A stretch of DNA of 64,000 bases from Bacillota bacterium (GTDB lineage: Bacteria; Bacillota; Clostridia; Oscillospirales; Oscillospiraceae): positions 1 through 64,000 of the forward strand of contig JAEXCS010000019.1 of NCBI GenBank assembly GCA_023402075.1. Reading direction: 5' to 3'. Below the pieces are notes generated by a model, which was not told the origin of the DNA, did not search any database, and worked only from the letters and a program-made list of their open reading frames with translations. Both the position numbers and the translations under genes were made by a program. Shown one piece after another: positions 34,071-43,005 of the stretch. The number at the start of each line of letters is the position of its first letter. The first letter of the stretch is position 1.

Positions 34071-34349
34071 GTGATTGGGAATCTGATCGGCCTTTGGATT
34101 GTATATTTTTTGGGGATACTTCTGGCCTTTTTTGGCTTGGGTTCGGCGGGCTTTCTGGATGGAGCGCTTTGGGCCATGCTGGCCGCGTCGGGCTTCTTCT
34201 CTCTGCTTACCTGCATTTACATCAAGCTGACCGAGCTTCACAACAAACAGAAGGACATAGAAACCAAGCTGGACGCGCTACTATCACAGAAAAATCCCCC
34301 CTCACCGGGCACCCCGGGGACAAGCTTCCCGGACGCGCCGCAGGACTGA
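34071..34349 (+). CDS. Small membrane protein of unknown function
   Basis: A 92-residue protein with two hydrophobic helices (about 3-22 and 28-50), then a charged helix (KLTELHNKQKDIETKLDALL) and a Pro-rich tail. GTG 34071 follows GGCGGGG, nine bases after the ybeY stop, so it is in the phoH-ybeY operon. No family recognised. The helix looks able to form a coiled coil. Confidence 0.6.
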   Translation: MIGNLIGLWIVYFLGILLAFFGLGSAGFLDGALWAMLAASGFFSLLTCIYIKLTELHNKQKDIETKLDALLSQKNPPSPGTPGTSFPDAPQD

Positions 34350-34391
34350 CCGGCGGGGGCACTTTTGCATACACTGTCCTGAGGTGATGGT

Positions 34392-34712
34392 ATGGAACTC
34401 ATTCAGGATGGCGTTCTCGCATTTTTGTCCGCAGTGGGCATAACAACCTGCGTCTGGCTGGTGGCCGGGGCATTTTTCCCCAGCAGGTGCCGCAATCCGG
34501 AGGTACGGCTGCTTCTCCCCCTGCAAGGCGACGCACCCACGCTGGAAGCCGACCTGCGGGAGCTGCTGCGCACCCGGCACACCCTGCCCTCGGCAAAAAT
34601 TCTGCTGGTGGACTGTGGGATCACCGAGGACGCACGGCAGACCGCGGAATACTTCTGCCACCTGCGCCGCAACGTGGAGCTGGTGGAAGCAAAGGATCTG
34701 CACTTTTTCTGA
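34392..34712 (+). CDS. Conserved-looking hypothetical protein with one membrane helix
   Basis: A 106-residue protein with one N-terminal membrane segment (about 8-30) and an alpha/beta-looking cytosolic part (VRLLLPLQGDAPTLEADLRELLRTRHTL, then KILLVDCGITEDARQTAEYF). ATG 34392 follows GAGGTGATGG. It lies between a small membrane protein and recD2 in a tightly packed run. The soluble part resembles the start of a nucleotide-sugar-type Rossmann fold only loosely, so no function is given. Confidence 0.6.
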   Translation: MELIQDGVLAFLSAVGITTCVWLVAGAFFPSRCRNPEVRLLLPLQGDAPTLEADLRELLRTRHTLPSAKILLVDCGITEDARQTAEYFCHLRRNVELVEAKDLHFF

Positions 34713-34752
34713 ATTCCCGCAATTACACTGGAGAAAAGGAAGACGAAACGGC

Positions 34753-36969
34753 ATGGACGAACTCTGCAGCCTGGACGGCACGGTACATAGCCTCATTTTT
34801 CAAAACGCCGACAACGGCTATACCGTCCTGCGGCTGGTGACGGAGGAGGGCGAGCTTTACACCGTGGTGGGCTGCATCCCCTGCGTGGCTCCCGGCGAGC
34901 ACCTGACGGTGAACGGCGTATGGGAAACTCACCCCCAACACGGGGAACAGCTTAAGGCGCTGGAGCTGGAGCGCCGCCTTCCCGAGGAGGTTGACGAAAT
35001 TCTCAACTATCTCTCCTCCGGAATCTGCAAGGGGGTAGGCCCCGCCACCGCACGGGCCATCGTGGACCGGTTTGGGGAAGAAACGCTGGACATATTGGAA
35101 CGGGAGCCGGGAAGGCTTACCTGCCTGCGGGGCATCACCGAAAAAAAGGCCCGTGAAATCGGCGAGGGCTTCCGCCTGCAAATGGGCCTGCGGCGGCTGA
35201 TGGCGTTTCTGGCCCAGTATGGCCTGTCCCCCGCGCTTGCCATTTTGCTGCGCAAGCTCCACGGAGACGGGGCGCTGGAGGCGGTACGGTCAAATCCCTA
35301 CATTCTCTCCGCCGACGAGTGCGGCGTGCCCTTTTCTTCCACAGACGAAATCGCCATGAGCCTTGGAATCGCCGCCGACAGCGACGAGCGGCTTCAGGCG
35401 GCGGTGATTTTTGAGCTGAACCACAACGAGGGCAACGGCCATGTCTTTCTGCCCCGCAGCAAGCTGACTGTCGCCACGGCACAGCTTTTAAACTGCGACC
35501 CGGGCCTTGCGGAAAAGGCCGTGGACGATCTCCGCGCCCGGGGCGCGGTGGTGCAGGAGCAGGTGGCAAACGTCTCTGCCTGCTACCTCCGCCGCCTTTG
35601 GGAAGCGGAGGTAGGCTCCTGCGCCCGCCTTCTTTCTCTTTTGTCCGCCGATGCGGATCGGGGACGAAATCCAGATAAGGTCATCGCCGAAATCGAACAG
35701 GCCCAGGGGATTACTTACGCCCAGCAACAGCGTCAGGCAGTGGCGCTGGCGGCACAGACGGGCGTTCTCATCCTCACCGGCGGACCGGGCACGGGAAAAA
35801 CCACCGCCGTGCGTGGCATTGTGTCTTTGTTTCAGCGGATGGGGCTGGATGTGGTGCTGGCGGCGCCCACGGGCCGTGCCGCCCAGCGAATGGGCGAGCT
35901 TTCCGGCGGACTGGAAGCCCAGACCATCCACCGCCTGCTGGGGGTGACATGGAACGAAACCACCCGGGAAGCCGCTTTTGCCAAGTGCGAAAAGGAGCCG
36001 CTGGAAGCGGACGCGGTCATCGTGGACGAGATGAGTATGGTGGATGTGTCCCTCTTCGCGGCGCTGCTGCGTGCACTGCGCCCCGGCACCCGGCTGGTGC
36101 TGGTGGGCGACGCGGATCAGCTCCCCTCCGTGGGAGCGGGGAATGTGTTTTCCGACCTTATCCGCAGCAAGCGGGTGGAGACGGTGTTTTTACGGGAGGT
36201 TTTCCGTCAGGCGGAGCAGTCCGCCATCATCCGCAACGCCCACGCGGTGAATTTGGGCCAGCCGCCCCGGTTCGTCAACGACCAGAACGACTTTTTCTTT
36301 ATGGTACGCCGCAGCCCGGACCGGGCAGTAAGCACCGTGGTGGAGCTGTGCAAATCCCGCCTGCCCGAAAAAATGGGAGTCCCGGTGGACCAGATTCAGG
36401 TTCTCTCTCCCACCCGCAAGGGCGAGTGCGGCACGGAAAATTTAAACCGTCTGCTTCAGGCGGCGCTGAATCCGCCCGCGACGGACAAGCGCCAGCGCCA
36501 GTGGGGGGAGCGGGTCTTCCGCGAGGGGGACCGCATCATGCAGACCCGGAACGACTACGACGTGATTTGGCAAAAGACCGACGGCAGCATGGGCACCGGC
36601 ATTTTCAACGGAGATGTGGGCCGCGTGGCCCAGATTGACCCGGGCGGCGAGTGGCTGCGGGTGGTGTTTGATGACCGGGTGTGCACCTATACCGCCGACC
36701 AGCTCTCAGAGCTGGATCTGGCCTACGCCCAAACGGTTCACAAGGCGCAGGGCAGCGAATATCGGGCTGTGATTCTGGCGGCGATGCCCGCCGCTCCGGC
36801 GCTGATGGTGCGAGGCGTGCTGTACACAGCCCTCACCCGGGCAAGAGAGCTTTTGATTGTGGTGGGAGACGACTCCGCCGTGGCCGCCATGGCGGAAAAC
36901 GACCGCCGTCAGCGGCGCTACTCCGGCTTGAAGTGGCGGCTATGCGGCGGCGACTGCCCAGTGACATAA
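34753..36969 (+). CDS. recD2: RecD2-type DNA helicase
   Basis: This 738-residue SF1B 5'-3' helicase of the RecBC-independent RecD2 class has an N-terminal OB/YrrC-type part (TVHSLIFQNADNGYTVLRL) and helix-hairpin-helix repeats (about 75-170, GICKGVGPATARAIVDRFG). The motor has Walker A LTGGPGTGKTTAVRG, Walker B VDEMSMVD, motif GDADQLPSVGAG, and motif VI near TVHKAQGSEY and LYTALTRARELLIVVGD. ATG 34753 (MDELCSLDG) is the family-like start; the longer in-frame extension has no conserved text. A strong terminator follows. Likely role: replication fork repair. Confidence 0.95.
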   Translation: MDELCSLDGTVHSLIFQNADNGYTVLRLVTEEGELYTVVGCIPCVAPGEHLTVNGVWETHPQHGEQLKALELERRLPEEVDEILNYLSSGICKGVGPATARAIVDRFGEETLDILEREPGRLTCLRGITEKKAREIGEGFRLQMGLRRLMAFLAQYGLSPALAILLRKLHGDGALEAVRSNPYILSADECGVPFSSTDEIAMSLGIAADSDERLQAAVIFELNHNEGNGHVFLPRSKLTVATAQLLNCDPGLAEKAVDDLRARGAVVQEQVANVSACYLRRLWEAEVGSCARLLSLLSADADRGRNPDKVIAEIEQAQGITYAQQQRQAVALAAQTGVLILTGGPGTGKTTAVRGIVSLFQRMGLDVVLAAPTGRAAQRMGELSGGLEAQTIHRLLGVTWNETTREAAFAKCEKEPLEADAVIVDEMSMVDVSLFAALLRALRPGTRLVLVGDADQLPSVGAGNVFSDLIRSKRVETVFLREVFRQAEQSAIIRNAHAVNLGQPPRFVNDQNDFFFMVRRSPDRAVSTVVELCKSRLPEKMGVPVDQIQVLSPTRKGECGTENLNRLLQAALNPPATDKRQRQWGERVFREGDRIMQTRNDYDVIWQKTDGSMGTGIFNGDVGRVAQIDPGGEWLRVVFDDRVCTYTADQLSELDLAYAQTVHKAQGSEYRAVILAAMPAAPALMVRGVLYTALTRARELLIVVGDDSAVAAMAENDRRQRRYSGLKWRLCGGDCPVT

Positions 36970-36977
36970 TTTATTTT

Positions 36978-37017
36978 ACGCGGGGCCTTTCCCAATGGGA
37001 AAGGCCCCGCGTTTTTT
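36978..37017 (+). terminator. recD2 terminator
   Basis: CGCGGGGCCTTTCCC / GGGAAAGGCCCCGCG, loop AAT, followed by six T residues. It stands between convergent genes. Confidence 0.95.
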
Positions 37018-37024
37018 CGTCTTC

Positions 37025-37966
37025 TTATCGTTGTCCCTTGTCGTAGGGGATTCCCTCCGCCTTGGGGGCGCGGGATTTTCCGGAGGTAAACGCCAGCACC
37101 ACCAGAGAGATGATGTAGGGCAGCATGTTATACACGCTGCTGGGCAGGCTCAGGGCCATCAGGAAGTCAAACCCGGTATAAACGTTGCTCAGCGCCCGGA
37201 ACAAACCGAACAGCAGCGCCGCCAGTGCAATGCGGGAGGGCTTCCACTGGCCAAAAATCATCACAGCCAGAGACAAAAAGCCGAAGCCCGCCACGCCGTT
37301 TTCAAATTTCCACTCGCTGACGCCTGCGGTGATGTACACGATGCCGCCAAGACCGCCCAGAACGCCTGAAATCAGCACGCCCGCATAGCGCATTTTATAG
37401 ACATTAATGCCCACGCTGTCCGCCGCCTGCGGATGCTCGCCGCAGGCCATCAGCCGCAAACCAAAGCGGGTTTTGTACAGCAGCACGTACGAGCACCCCA
37501 GTGCGATGGCGGCCAGCAGCATAAACCAGTTAAACTCAAAGCCGCCAAGCTTCACCAGAAACGCCTTTTTCGCGGAGATGTACTGGATGGTGGAAGACAC
37601 GTTGTTGGGATTGATAGAGGTGTTCATAGCCTTCACAAATACAGTGGCCGCAGCGGTTCCCAGCAGGTTCATGGCCGTGCCCACAATGGTCTGGTCGGCC
37701 CCGAAGCTGACGGCGGCCACCGCCAGCAGCAGTGAGTATACCGCCCCCAAGGCCACCGCCGCCAAAACGGTCAGCAGAACCATCATAAAAGCGGACGTCT
37801 CGGGCGGCAGGAAATTAAGCATCAGCGCGCCGCCCAGCGCGCCCATGACCATGATGCCCTCCAATCCAATGTTGATGACACCGGAATGCTCGGAAAAGCA
37901 GCCGCCCAAAGCAACCAGCACCAAAACGGAGGCAAAAATCAGGGTATATTGCACCAGCAATGCCAT
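37025..37966 (-). CDS. ABC transporter permease, nucleoside type (second subunit)
   Basis: This 313-residue membrane protein has about eight to nine helices. The family start ALLVQYTLIFASVLVLVALGGCFSEHSGVINIGLEGIMVMGALGGA (read in pieces) and the EAA-like loop ALGCSYVLLYKTRFGLRLMACGEHPQAADSVGI place it in the BPD_transp_2 permeases of BmpA-type systems (compare B. subtilis NupQ). It is the last gene of the transporter set; its ATG shares one base with the stop of the first permease (TAATG). Confidence 0.9.
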   Translation of the reverse strand: MALLVQYTLIFASVLVLVALGGCFSEHSGVINIGLEGIMVMGALGGALMLNFLPPETSAFMMVLLTVLAAVALGAVYSLLLAVAAVSFGADQTIVGTAMNLLGTAAATVFVKAMNTSINPNNVSSTIQYISAKKAFLVKLGGFEFNWFMLLAAIALGCSYVLLYKTRFGLRLMACGEHPQAADSVGINVYKMRYAGVLISGVLGGLGGIVYITAGVSEWKFENGVAGFGFLSLAVMIFGQWKPSRIALAALLFGLFRALSNVYTGFDFLMALSLPSSVYNMLPYIISLVVLAFTSGKSRAPKAEGIPYDKGQR

Positions 37967-39117
37967 TACCGCTCGCCCCCTTCCTGATTGGCCGCAGCCT
38001 GCGCCGCCTTGTTCTCCCGCTCTGCCCGGCGGTCCAGCCGGTTGTTCAGGGCGTACTTAAAGAACAGCACAAAGCCGCACAGATAGATGATCAGCGCGGA
38101 GATGAAATCGGAAATCTGGGACGAATACATGGTCTTGTCCACATACGCGCCGCCGGAGGTGATATGCTGGATGAAATAGGAAGAGAAAATGGTTCCAATG
38201 GGGTTCAGCCCCCCCAGGAATGCGGCGGCAATGCCGTTGAAGCCCATGGCCGGAACCGCCGACTGGGTGCAGGACCACTGCTCAAACCCGGTGAGAAACA
38301 GCAGCGCCGCCGCCATCCCCGCAAGGCCGCCCGCAATGGCCATGGTAAGAATAATGTTCTGCTTTTCGCGCATGCCGCAGTATTGGGCCGCGTCCTTATT
38401 AAAGCCGGTGGCCTTCAGCTCGAAGCCCAGCTTCGTTTTCTCCAGCAGCACCCAGATCACCACCGTGACCACAACGGCCAGCGGGATGGCAATGGTGACA
38501 TACTGATTGTTGTTAAACAGGCTTCCAAGCCCCAGCGACGGGATCAGCGCACCGGGATTCGTGCTGGCCAGCGTCAGGGTATAGGGGCTGGAATATTCCT
38601 TTACGTTGGTCAGCAGGGTATTCACCATGTACAGGCTGATCCAGTTGAGCATAATGCAGGAGATAACCTCGTTCACGTTGCAGTATGCCTTTAAAACGCC
38701 CGACAGCGCGCCCAGCAGCGCACCTGCCGCCACAGCGGCCAGCAGGCACAGATACCACGGCATGTCCAGCGCCAGCGCGCAGTACAGCGACGCGCCCGCG
38801 CCCACCACATACTGCCCTGCCGCGCCGATGTTGAACAGGCCCACCTTATAGGCGAACAACACCGACAGACTGCACAGCAGCAGCGGCGAGGTCTTCACCA
38901 GCGTGCTGCCCAAATATTTCAGTTGCGCGGCCCGACTTGGATAATAGAAAAAGTTTTTGACAATGGTGGCGATGGCCTTTCCCGCCCCTGCGGGATTGAT
39001 GGCCAGCAGCACCAGATAGCCCACCAACAGTCCAATCAGAATGCACAAAAGCGATGCAAGCAGGGACTGAATTCCCTCATTCCGCAAAAGTGACTCCCGT
39101 TTTTTTGCTTTCTCCAT
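37966..39117 (-). CDS. ABC transporter permease, nucleoside type (first subunit)
   Basis: This 383-residue membrane protein with about nine helices pairs with the downstream permease (compare B. subtilis NupP). KTSPLLLCSLSVLFAYKVGLFNIGAAGQYVVGA is the conserved cytoplasmic-loop region, and KLGFELKATGFNKDAAQYCGM the coupling loop. Start ATG 39117 (MEKAKKRESLL) follows AAGGAGGCGG; a longer version has no such site. One base separates it from the ATPase stop. Confidence 0.9.
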   Translation of the reverse strand: MEKAKKRESLLRNEGIQSLLASLLCILIGLLVGYLVLLAINPAGAGKAIATIVKNFFYYPSRAAQLKYLGSTLVKTSPLLLCSLSVLFAYKVGLFNIGAAGQYVVGAGASLYCALALDMPWYLCLLAAVAAGALLGALSGVLKAYCNVNEVISCIMLNWISLYMVNTLLTNVKEYSSPYTLTLASTNPGALIPSLGLGSLFNNNQYVTIAIPLAVVVTVVIWVLLEKTKLGFELKATGFNKDAAQYCGMREKQNIILTMAIAGGLAGMAAALLFLTGFEQWSCTQSAVPAMGFNGIAAAFLGGLNPIGTIFSSYFIQHITSGGAYVDKTMYSSQISDFISALIIYLCGFVLFFKYALNNRLDRRAERENKAAQAAANQEGGER

Positions 39118-39118
39118 G

Positions 39119-40651
39119 TCACACCGCCTCCTTCCGCTTTGCACCGGCCATGTACAGGCCCAGTTCCTCTACCGTGGCGGTCTTGGGGTCCAGCTCGCCC
39201 ACAATCTCCCCCTCGTACATGACAAGGATGCGGTCAGACAGGCTCATCACCTCGTCCAGCTCCAAACTTACCAGCAGCACTGCCTTTCCCTGATCCCGCT
39301 GGGCCACGATCTGGCGGTGGATGTACTCAATGGCACCCACGTCCAGGCCCCGGGTGGGCTGCACCGCCACCAGAAGCTCCGGATCCTTGTCAATTTCCCG
39401 GGCAACAATTGCCTTTTGCTGGTTGCCCCCGGACATGGAACGGGCCTTCGTCACAGGTCCCTGCCCGGAGCGGATATCATACTGCTCGATGAGCCGCTGG
39501 GCATACTCCCGCACCGCCTTGAAGCGAATGAACCCCCGGTTTTGAAACTCCTGCTTCCAGTAGTTTTCAAGCACCAGATTCTGCTCCAGCGTGTAGTCCA
39601 GCACCAGCCCGTGCTTGTGCCGGTCCTCGGGGATATGGCTCAGGCCAAGTTTGGAGCGCTCGCGGATAGAATCCCGCGTCATATCCACGCCCCGCAGAGA
39701 AAATCTTCCCGCAGCGGGCTTTACAAGCCCCGTCAGCGCGTGGACAAATTCAGTCTGCCCGTTGCCGTCGATTCCGGCAAGGCAGACAATCTCTCCCTCC
39801 CGAACCTGAAAGCTTACGTTTTTCACCGCGTTGTTCTTATGCATTTTGGACGCCACGGTGACGCCCTCTACCTCCAGCACCACCTGCCCCGGCGCACGGA
39901 CCTTCTTGCGGACTGCAAAGTCCACCTCGCGGCCCACCATCATGCGGCTGAGTTCTTCCTTGCTGGAATCAGCCACGTCCACGGTTCCGATGTACGCCCC
40001 CTTGCGCAAAACGGTGCACCGGTCTGCCACCGCCACAATCTCGTTGAGCTTATGGGTGATGAAAAGAATGCTTTTACCCTCGGCCTTCAGCCCCCGCATA
40101 ATGTCCATCAGCTCTTCGATTTCCTGCGGAGTGAGAACAGCCGTAGGCTCGTCAAAAATCAGAATTTCATTTTCCCGATACAGCATTTTCAAAATCTCGG
40201 TGCGCTGCTGCATGCCCACGGAGATATCTTCCACCTTGGCATCCGGATCCACCCGCAAACCGTATTTGTCCGACAGGGCCACCACCTTTTCCCGTGCCTC
40301 CGCCTTCTGCAAAAATCCGTATTTGCTGGGCTCCACGCCCAACACAATGTTGTCCAGCACAGTGAACACGTCCACAAGCTTAAAGTGCTGGTGAACCATG
40401 CCGATGCCCAGTGCGTTTGCGTCGTTGGGGTCCTTGATGGCCACTTCCCGTCCGCCCATGCGGATGGAGCCTTCCTCCGGTCGGTACAGCCCGAACAGCA
40501 CGCTCATCAGCGTGGACTTTCCCGCGCCGTTTTCTCCCAGCAGCGCGTGAATTTCTCCCTTTTTCAGCCGAAGGGTAATGTTGTCGTTGGCAATAATGCC
40601 CGGGAACCGCTTGGTGATGTTAAGCATTTCCACCGCATATGTCTCTTCCAA
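39119..40651 (-). CDS. ABC transporter ATPase with two cassettes, nucleoside type
   Basis: This 510-residue tandem ATPase of the sugar/nucleoside importers (compare B. subtilis NupO) is intact in cassette 1: GENGAGKST, SVGMQQRTEIL as the signature, LIFDEPTAVLTP. Cassette 2 has the weakened Walker A typical of this family (GIDGNGQTE, without the normal Lys) but a full SMSGGNQQKAIVARE signature. It has its own promoter, so it can be expressed apart from the binding protein, which is followed by a terminator. Confidence 0.94.
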   Translation of the reverse strand: MEETYAVEMLNITKRFPGIIANDNITLRLKKGEIHALLGENGAGKSTLMSVLFGLYRPEEGSIRMGGREVAIKDPNDANALGIGMVHQHFKLVDVFTVLDNIVLGVEPSKYGFLQKAEAREKVVALSDKYGLRVDPDAKVEDISVGMQQRTEILKMLYRENEILIFDEPTAVLTPQEIEELMDIMRGLKAEGKSILFITHKLNEIVAVADRCTVLRKGAYIGTVDVADSSKEELSRMMVGREVDFAVRKKVRAPGQVVLEVEGVTVASKMHKNNAVKNVSFQVREGEIVCLAGIDGNGQTEFVHALTGLVKPAAGRFSLRGVDMTRDSIRERSKLGLSHIPEDRHKHGLVLDYTLEQNLVLENYWKQEFQNRGFIRFKAVREYAQRLIEQYDIRSGQGPVTKARSMSGGNQQKAIVAREIDKDPELLVAVQPTRGLDVGAIEYIHRQIVAQRDQGKAVLLVSLELDEVMSLSDRILVMYEGEIVGELDPKTATVEELGLYMAGAKRKEAV

Positions 40652-40734
40652 GCTCCGCGACCTCCTTTGTCCCTTTCATCGCCGTCCTCATCTCCCGTTT
40701 CAGGTGTCAGAAGGAAACCGATTTCTATCCGCCC

Positions 40735-40763
40735 ATTATACTATGTCCCACTCTATATATCAA
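40735..40763 (-). promoter_or_regulatory. Internal promoter before the transporter ATPase gene
   Basis: Minus strand TTGATA (40763-40758), 17-bp spacer, TATAAT (40740-40735), downstream of the BMP-gene terminator. Confidence 0.85.
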
Positions 40764-40796
40764 AGTAAATTTGCAAATTTTCATAAATTTTACGCC

Positions 40797-40836
40797 ATAA
40801 AAAACAGAGGAGGGCGGGCTGTCGCCCGTCCTCCTC
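40797..40836 (-). terminator. Terminator after the BMP lipoprotein gene
   Basis: A 13-pair stem GAGGAGGGCGGGC / GCCCGTCCTCCTC (one G-T pair), loop of four, followed on the minus strand by GTTTTTTATGG. It separates the binding protein from the ATPase and permeases. Confidence 0.88.
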
Positions 40837-40854
40837 CGCGGTCACACGGTGAGA

Positions 40855-42066
40855 TTACTTAATGTTGCCGTAATAGTTGACAGTGATGTTCGTGACGGCA
40901 GGCTCGGCACCGATGTCGCTGGACACCTTGACCTCGCCGCTGTACATCTTGGAAACCAGGGCCTTATAGTCGTCCTGACTGAAGCCGTCGCCCCACTGAG
41001 TGCTCTCCATGGGAATCTGGACATAGTTGGCGGTGGGATCATCGCCGGAAACCAGACCCAGCGTCTGAATCTTGCCAGCATATTCGCCCCAGTTGTCGTT
41101 GAGAACAATTTCACCCAACAGGGTATCCACGGTGGGGGCCAGACCCTTCATGGCGGAGGTAACGGTCATGTCCGCGCCGTAAGCGTCGATGATGGCGGCC
41201 TGATCGGTGTCCACGCCGATGACCTTGGCGCCGTCCACCTTGGCGGCAGCCTCGGCAGCGGAGGTGTAGATACCGCCGCCGCAGGCAAAGACAGCCTGCA
41301 CGCCCATGGTCTTATACCAGGTATCCATGTAAGCAGTGATGTCGCCGTCGCCGAAGAACTGGTTGCCGTAGACATACTCCATGTTCACAGTTGCACCGGT
41401 TTCACCGGCGGCAGCGTCCGCGCCCTGCACATAGCCATAGCCATAGCGGATTACGGCGGGAACGGCCATGCCGCCCAGGAAGCCCAGATGGTCATAGCCC
41501 AGCTTCACGGCGGCATAGCCTGCCATGTAGCCGCACAGCTCCTCCTGATACACCGCGCAGTACACGTTGCTCAGGTCCGCATAGTCGGACAGTGTCCAGT
41601 TAGCGGGGTTGTAGTCGTAGGACTCACCCTTGGCGGTGATGGCGGGCTCCAGCAAATCGCCCTCGCCCACGTCCAGCGCGACAAACTTCACATCGGGGTT
41701 CTGGGGCGCAGCTTCCACGATGGTGCCGCCGAAAGCATAGCCGGGCATCACGATGACGTTGTACCCGTCGGCTACGGCCGCGTCCACCATGGCCACGCGC
41801 TCGGCGGTGGTGTCGCCGTTGGGCTTGTAGTAGTTGAACTGGATGCTGTTGGTTTCACAGAATGCCTTGCAGGCCTCGTAAGTAGTCTGGTTGAAGGACT
41901 GGTCGGTAATATCGCCGTAGTCGGTGATCATTGCCACCTTATAAGGGGAGGCGGCTTCGCCGCTGCCGCTGCCGGAACCACCGGCGGGAGGGGTAGATTC
42001 TCCTCCGCAGGCGGCCAGAGATGCGGTCATGACCAATGCCAGTGCCATTGCAAGAAACTTCTTCAT
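40855..42066 (-). CDS. BMP-family substrate-binding lipoprotein
   Basis: This 403-residue surface lipoprotein has a signal peptide MKKFLAMALALVMTASLAAC ending in the lipobox LAAC, followed by a Gly/Ser linker. The mature part is a PnrA/BmpA-type type-1 periplasmic-binding fold (VAMITDYGDITDQSFNQ, NVIVMPGYAFGG, VFACGGGIYTSAAEAA, VIGVDTDQAAI). It should capture nucleosides for the downstream permeases. The start is at ATG 42066, after AAGAAGG. A terminator follows the gene, giving the binding protein in excess over the membrane parts. Confidence 0.93.
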   Translation of the reverse strand: MKKFLAMALALVMTASLAACGGESTPPAGGSGSGSGEAASPYKVAMITDYGDITDQSFNQTTYEACKAFCETNSIQFNYYKPNGDTTAERVAMVDAAVADGYNVIVMPGYAFGGTIVEAAPQNPDVKFVALDVGEGDLLEPAITAKGESYDYNPANWTLSDYADLSNVYCAVYQEELCGYMAGYAAVKLGYDHLGFLGGMAVPAVIRYGYGYVQGADAAAGETGATVNMEYVYGNQFFGDGDITAYMDTWYKTMGVQAVFACGGGIYTSAAEAAAKVDGAKVIGVDTDQAAIIDAYGADMTVTSAMKGLAPTVDTLLGEIVLNDNWGEYAGKIQTLGLVSGDDPTANYVQIPMESTQWGDGFSQDDYKALVSKMYSGEVKVSSDIGAEPAVTNITVNYYGNIK

Positions 42067-42137
42067 TGGGATCAAACCTTCTTTCAAAATTTTGATGCGG
42101 GGACAGGCGGAGGTCCGTCCACCCCGCGTCATGGAAA

Positions 42138-42166
42138 ATTATATCAATTTGTCCACAAAATTTCAA
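42138..42166 (-). promoter_or_regulatory. Promoter of the BMP lipoprotein gene
   Basis: Minus strand TTGAAA (42166-42161), 17-bp spacer, TGA-TATAAT (42143-42138): a near-consensus extended promoter. Confidence 0.88.
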
Positions 42167-42214
42167 CAGGTAATCCTGTCATTTTTTGCTTAAAAAAGGC
42201 GAAAAAAGTAGTAC

Positions 42215-42931
42215 TTATTTTTTGGCCATTTCCACGGCGGTGTCCAGCGCAATTTCCATCATCTGCGTGAAGCCCGTCTGCCGCTCCTCAGCGGGCAGGC
42301 CCTCACCGGTGACCACACTGTCGGACACGGTGCAGATGGTCAGCGCCCGCTTGCCCGCCTCCATGGCATTCCAGTACAGGGCCGCAGACTCCATCTCCAC
42401 CGCCAGCACGCCGTACTCCGCCCATTTCAGGGAGTCGTCCGCCTTGTTGTAGAAAATGTCGCTGGAGAGGAAGCTTCCTACGGCCCAGCTTGCTCCGGAC
42501 TTGCGCGCCACGTTCACCGCTGTTTCCAGCAGCTCGTAATCCGCCACGGGAGAAAGCACGCCGCTGAGGCCAAACTGGTGGGAGAAGTTGGAATTCGTGC
42601 AGGCGGCCTGTCCCAAAACCACGTCCTTCATATTCAGCTTCGTGGTCAAGGCCCCGGCGCTGCCCACGCGGATAATATTTTCCACATCGTAAAAGTGGAA
42701 CAGTTCGTGGGAATAGATGCCGATGCTGGGCATTCCCATGCCGGAGGCCATGACGGACACGGGCACGTCCTTATATAGACCCGTATAGCCCTGCACACCC
42801 CGGACGTTGTTTACAAGCTTTGCATCCTTCAGGAAATTCTCCGCGATATACGCCGCCCGCAAGGGGTCACCAGGCATCAAAACCGTTTTGGCAAAATCGC
42901 CTTTTGCCGCGCTGTTGTGGGGAGTGGACAT
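42215..42931 (-). CDS. deoD: DeoD-type purine-nucleoside phosphorylase
   Basis: This 238-residue enzyme splits purine (deoxy)nucleosides with phosphate to base and (deoxy)ribose-1-phosphate. Motifs: MPGDPLRAAYIAE, GMGMPSIGIYSHEL, RVGSAGAL, and VEMESAALY with the nucleoside-binding Met/Glu, then SDSVVTGE. ATG 42931 follows AAGGAGG; the extra residues of an upstream start are not family-like. It acts on what the adjacent transporter imports, and deoC upstream handles the sugar. Confidence 0.96.
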   Translation of the reverse strand: MSTPHNSAAKGDFAKTVLMPGDPLRAAYIAENFLKDAKLVNNVRGVQGYTGLYKDVPVSVMASGMGMPSIGIYSHELFHFYDVENIIRVGSAGALTTKLNMKDVVLGQAACTNSNFSHQFGLSGVLSPVADYELLETAVNVARKSGASWAVGSFLSSDIFYNKADDSLKWAEYGVLAVEMESAALYWNAMEAGKRALTICTVSDSVVTGEGLPAEERQTGFTQMMEIALDTAVEMAKK

Positions 42932-43005
42932 TGTAAATTCCTCCTTCAATTTATTTATTTTCACTCCGGAATAAATTCCGGATAAGAGCCGCGTTTTTCC
43001 GATGC

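Noticed and set aside
39116..40768. Open frame of 550 codons antisense to the nucleoside-transporter ATPase
   Set aside because: It is a shadow of a confirmed two-cassette ATPase, and the opposite strand carries the promoter and ribosome-binding site.
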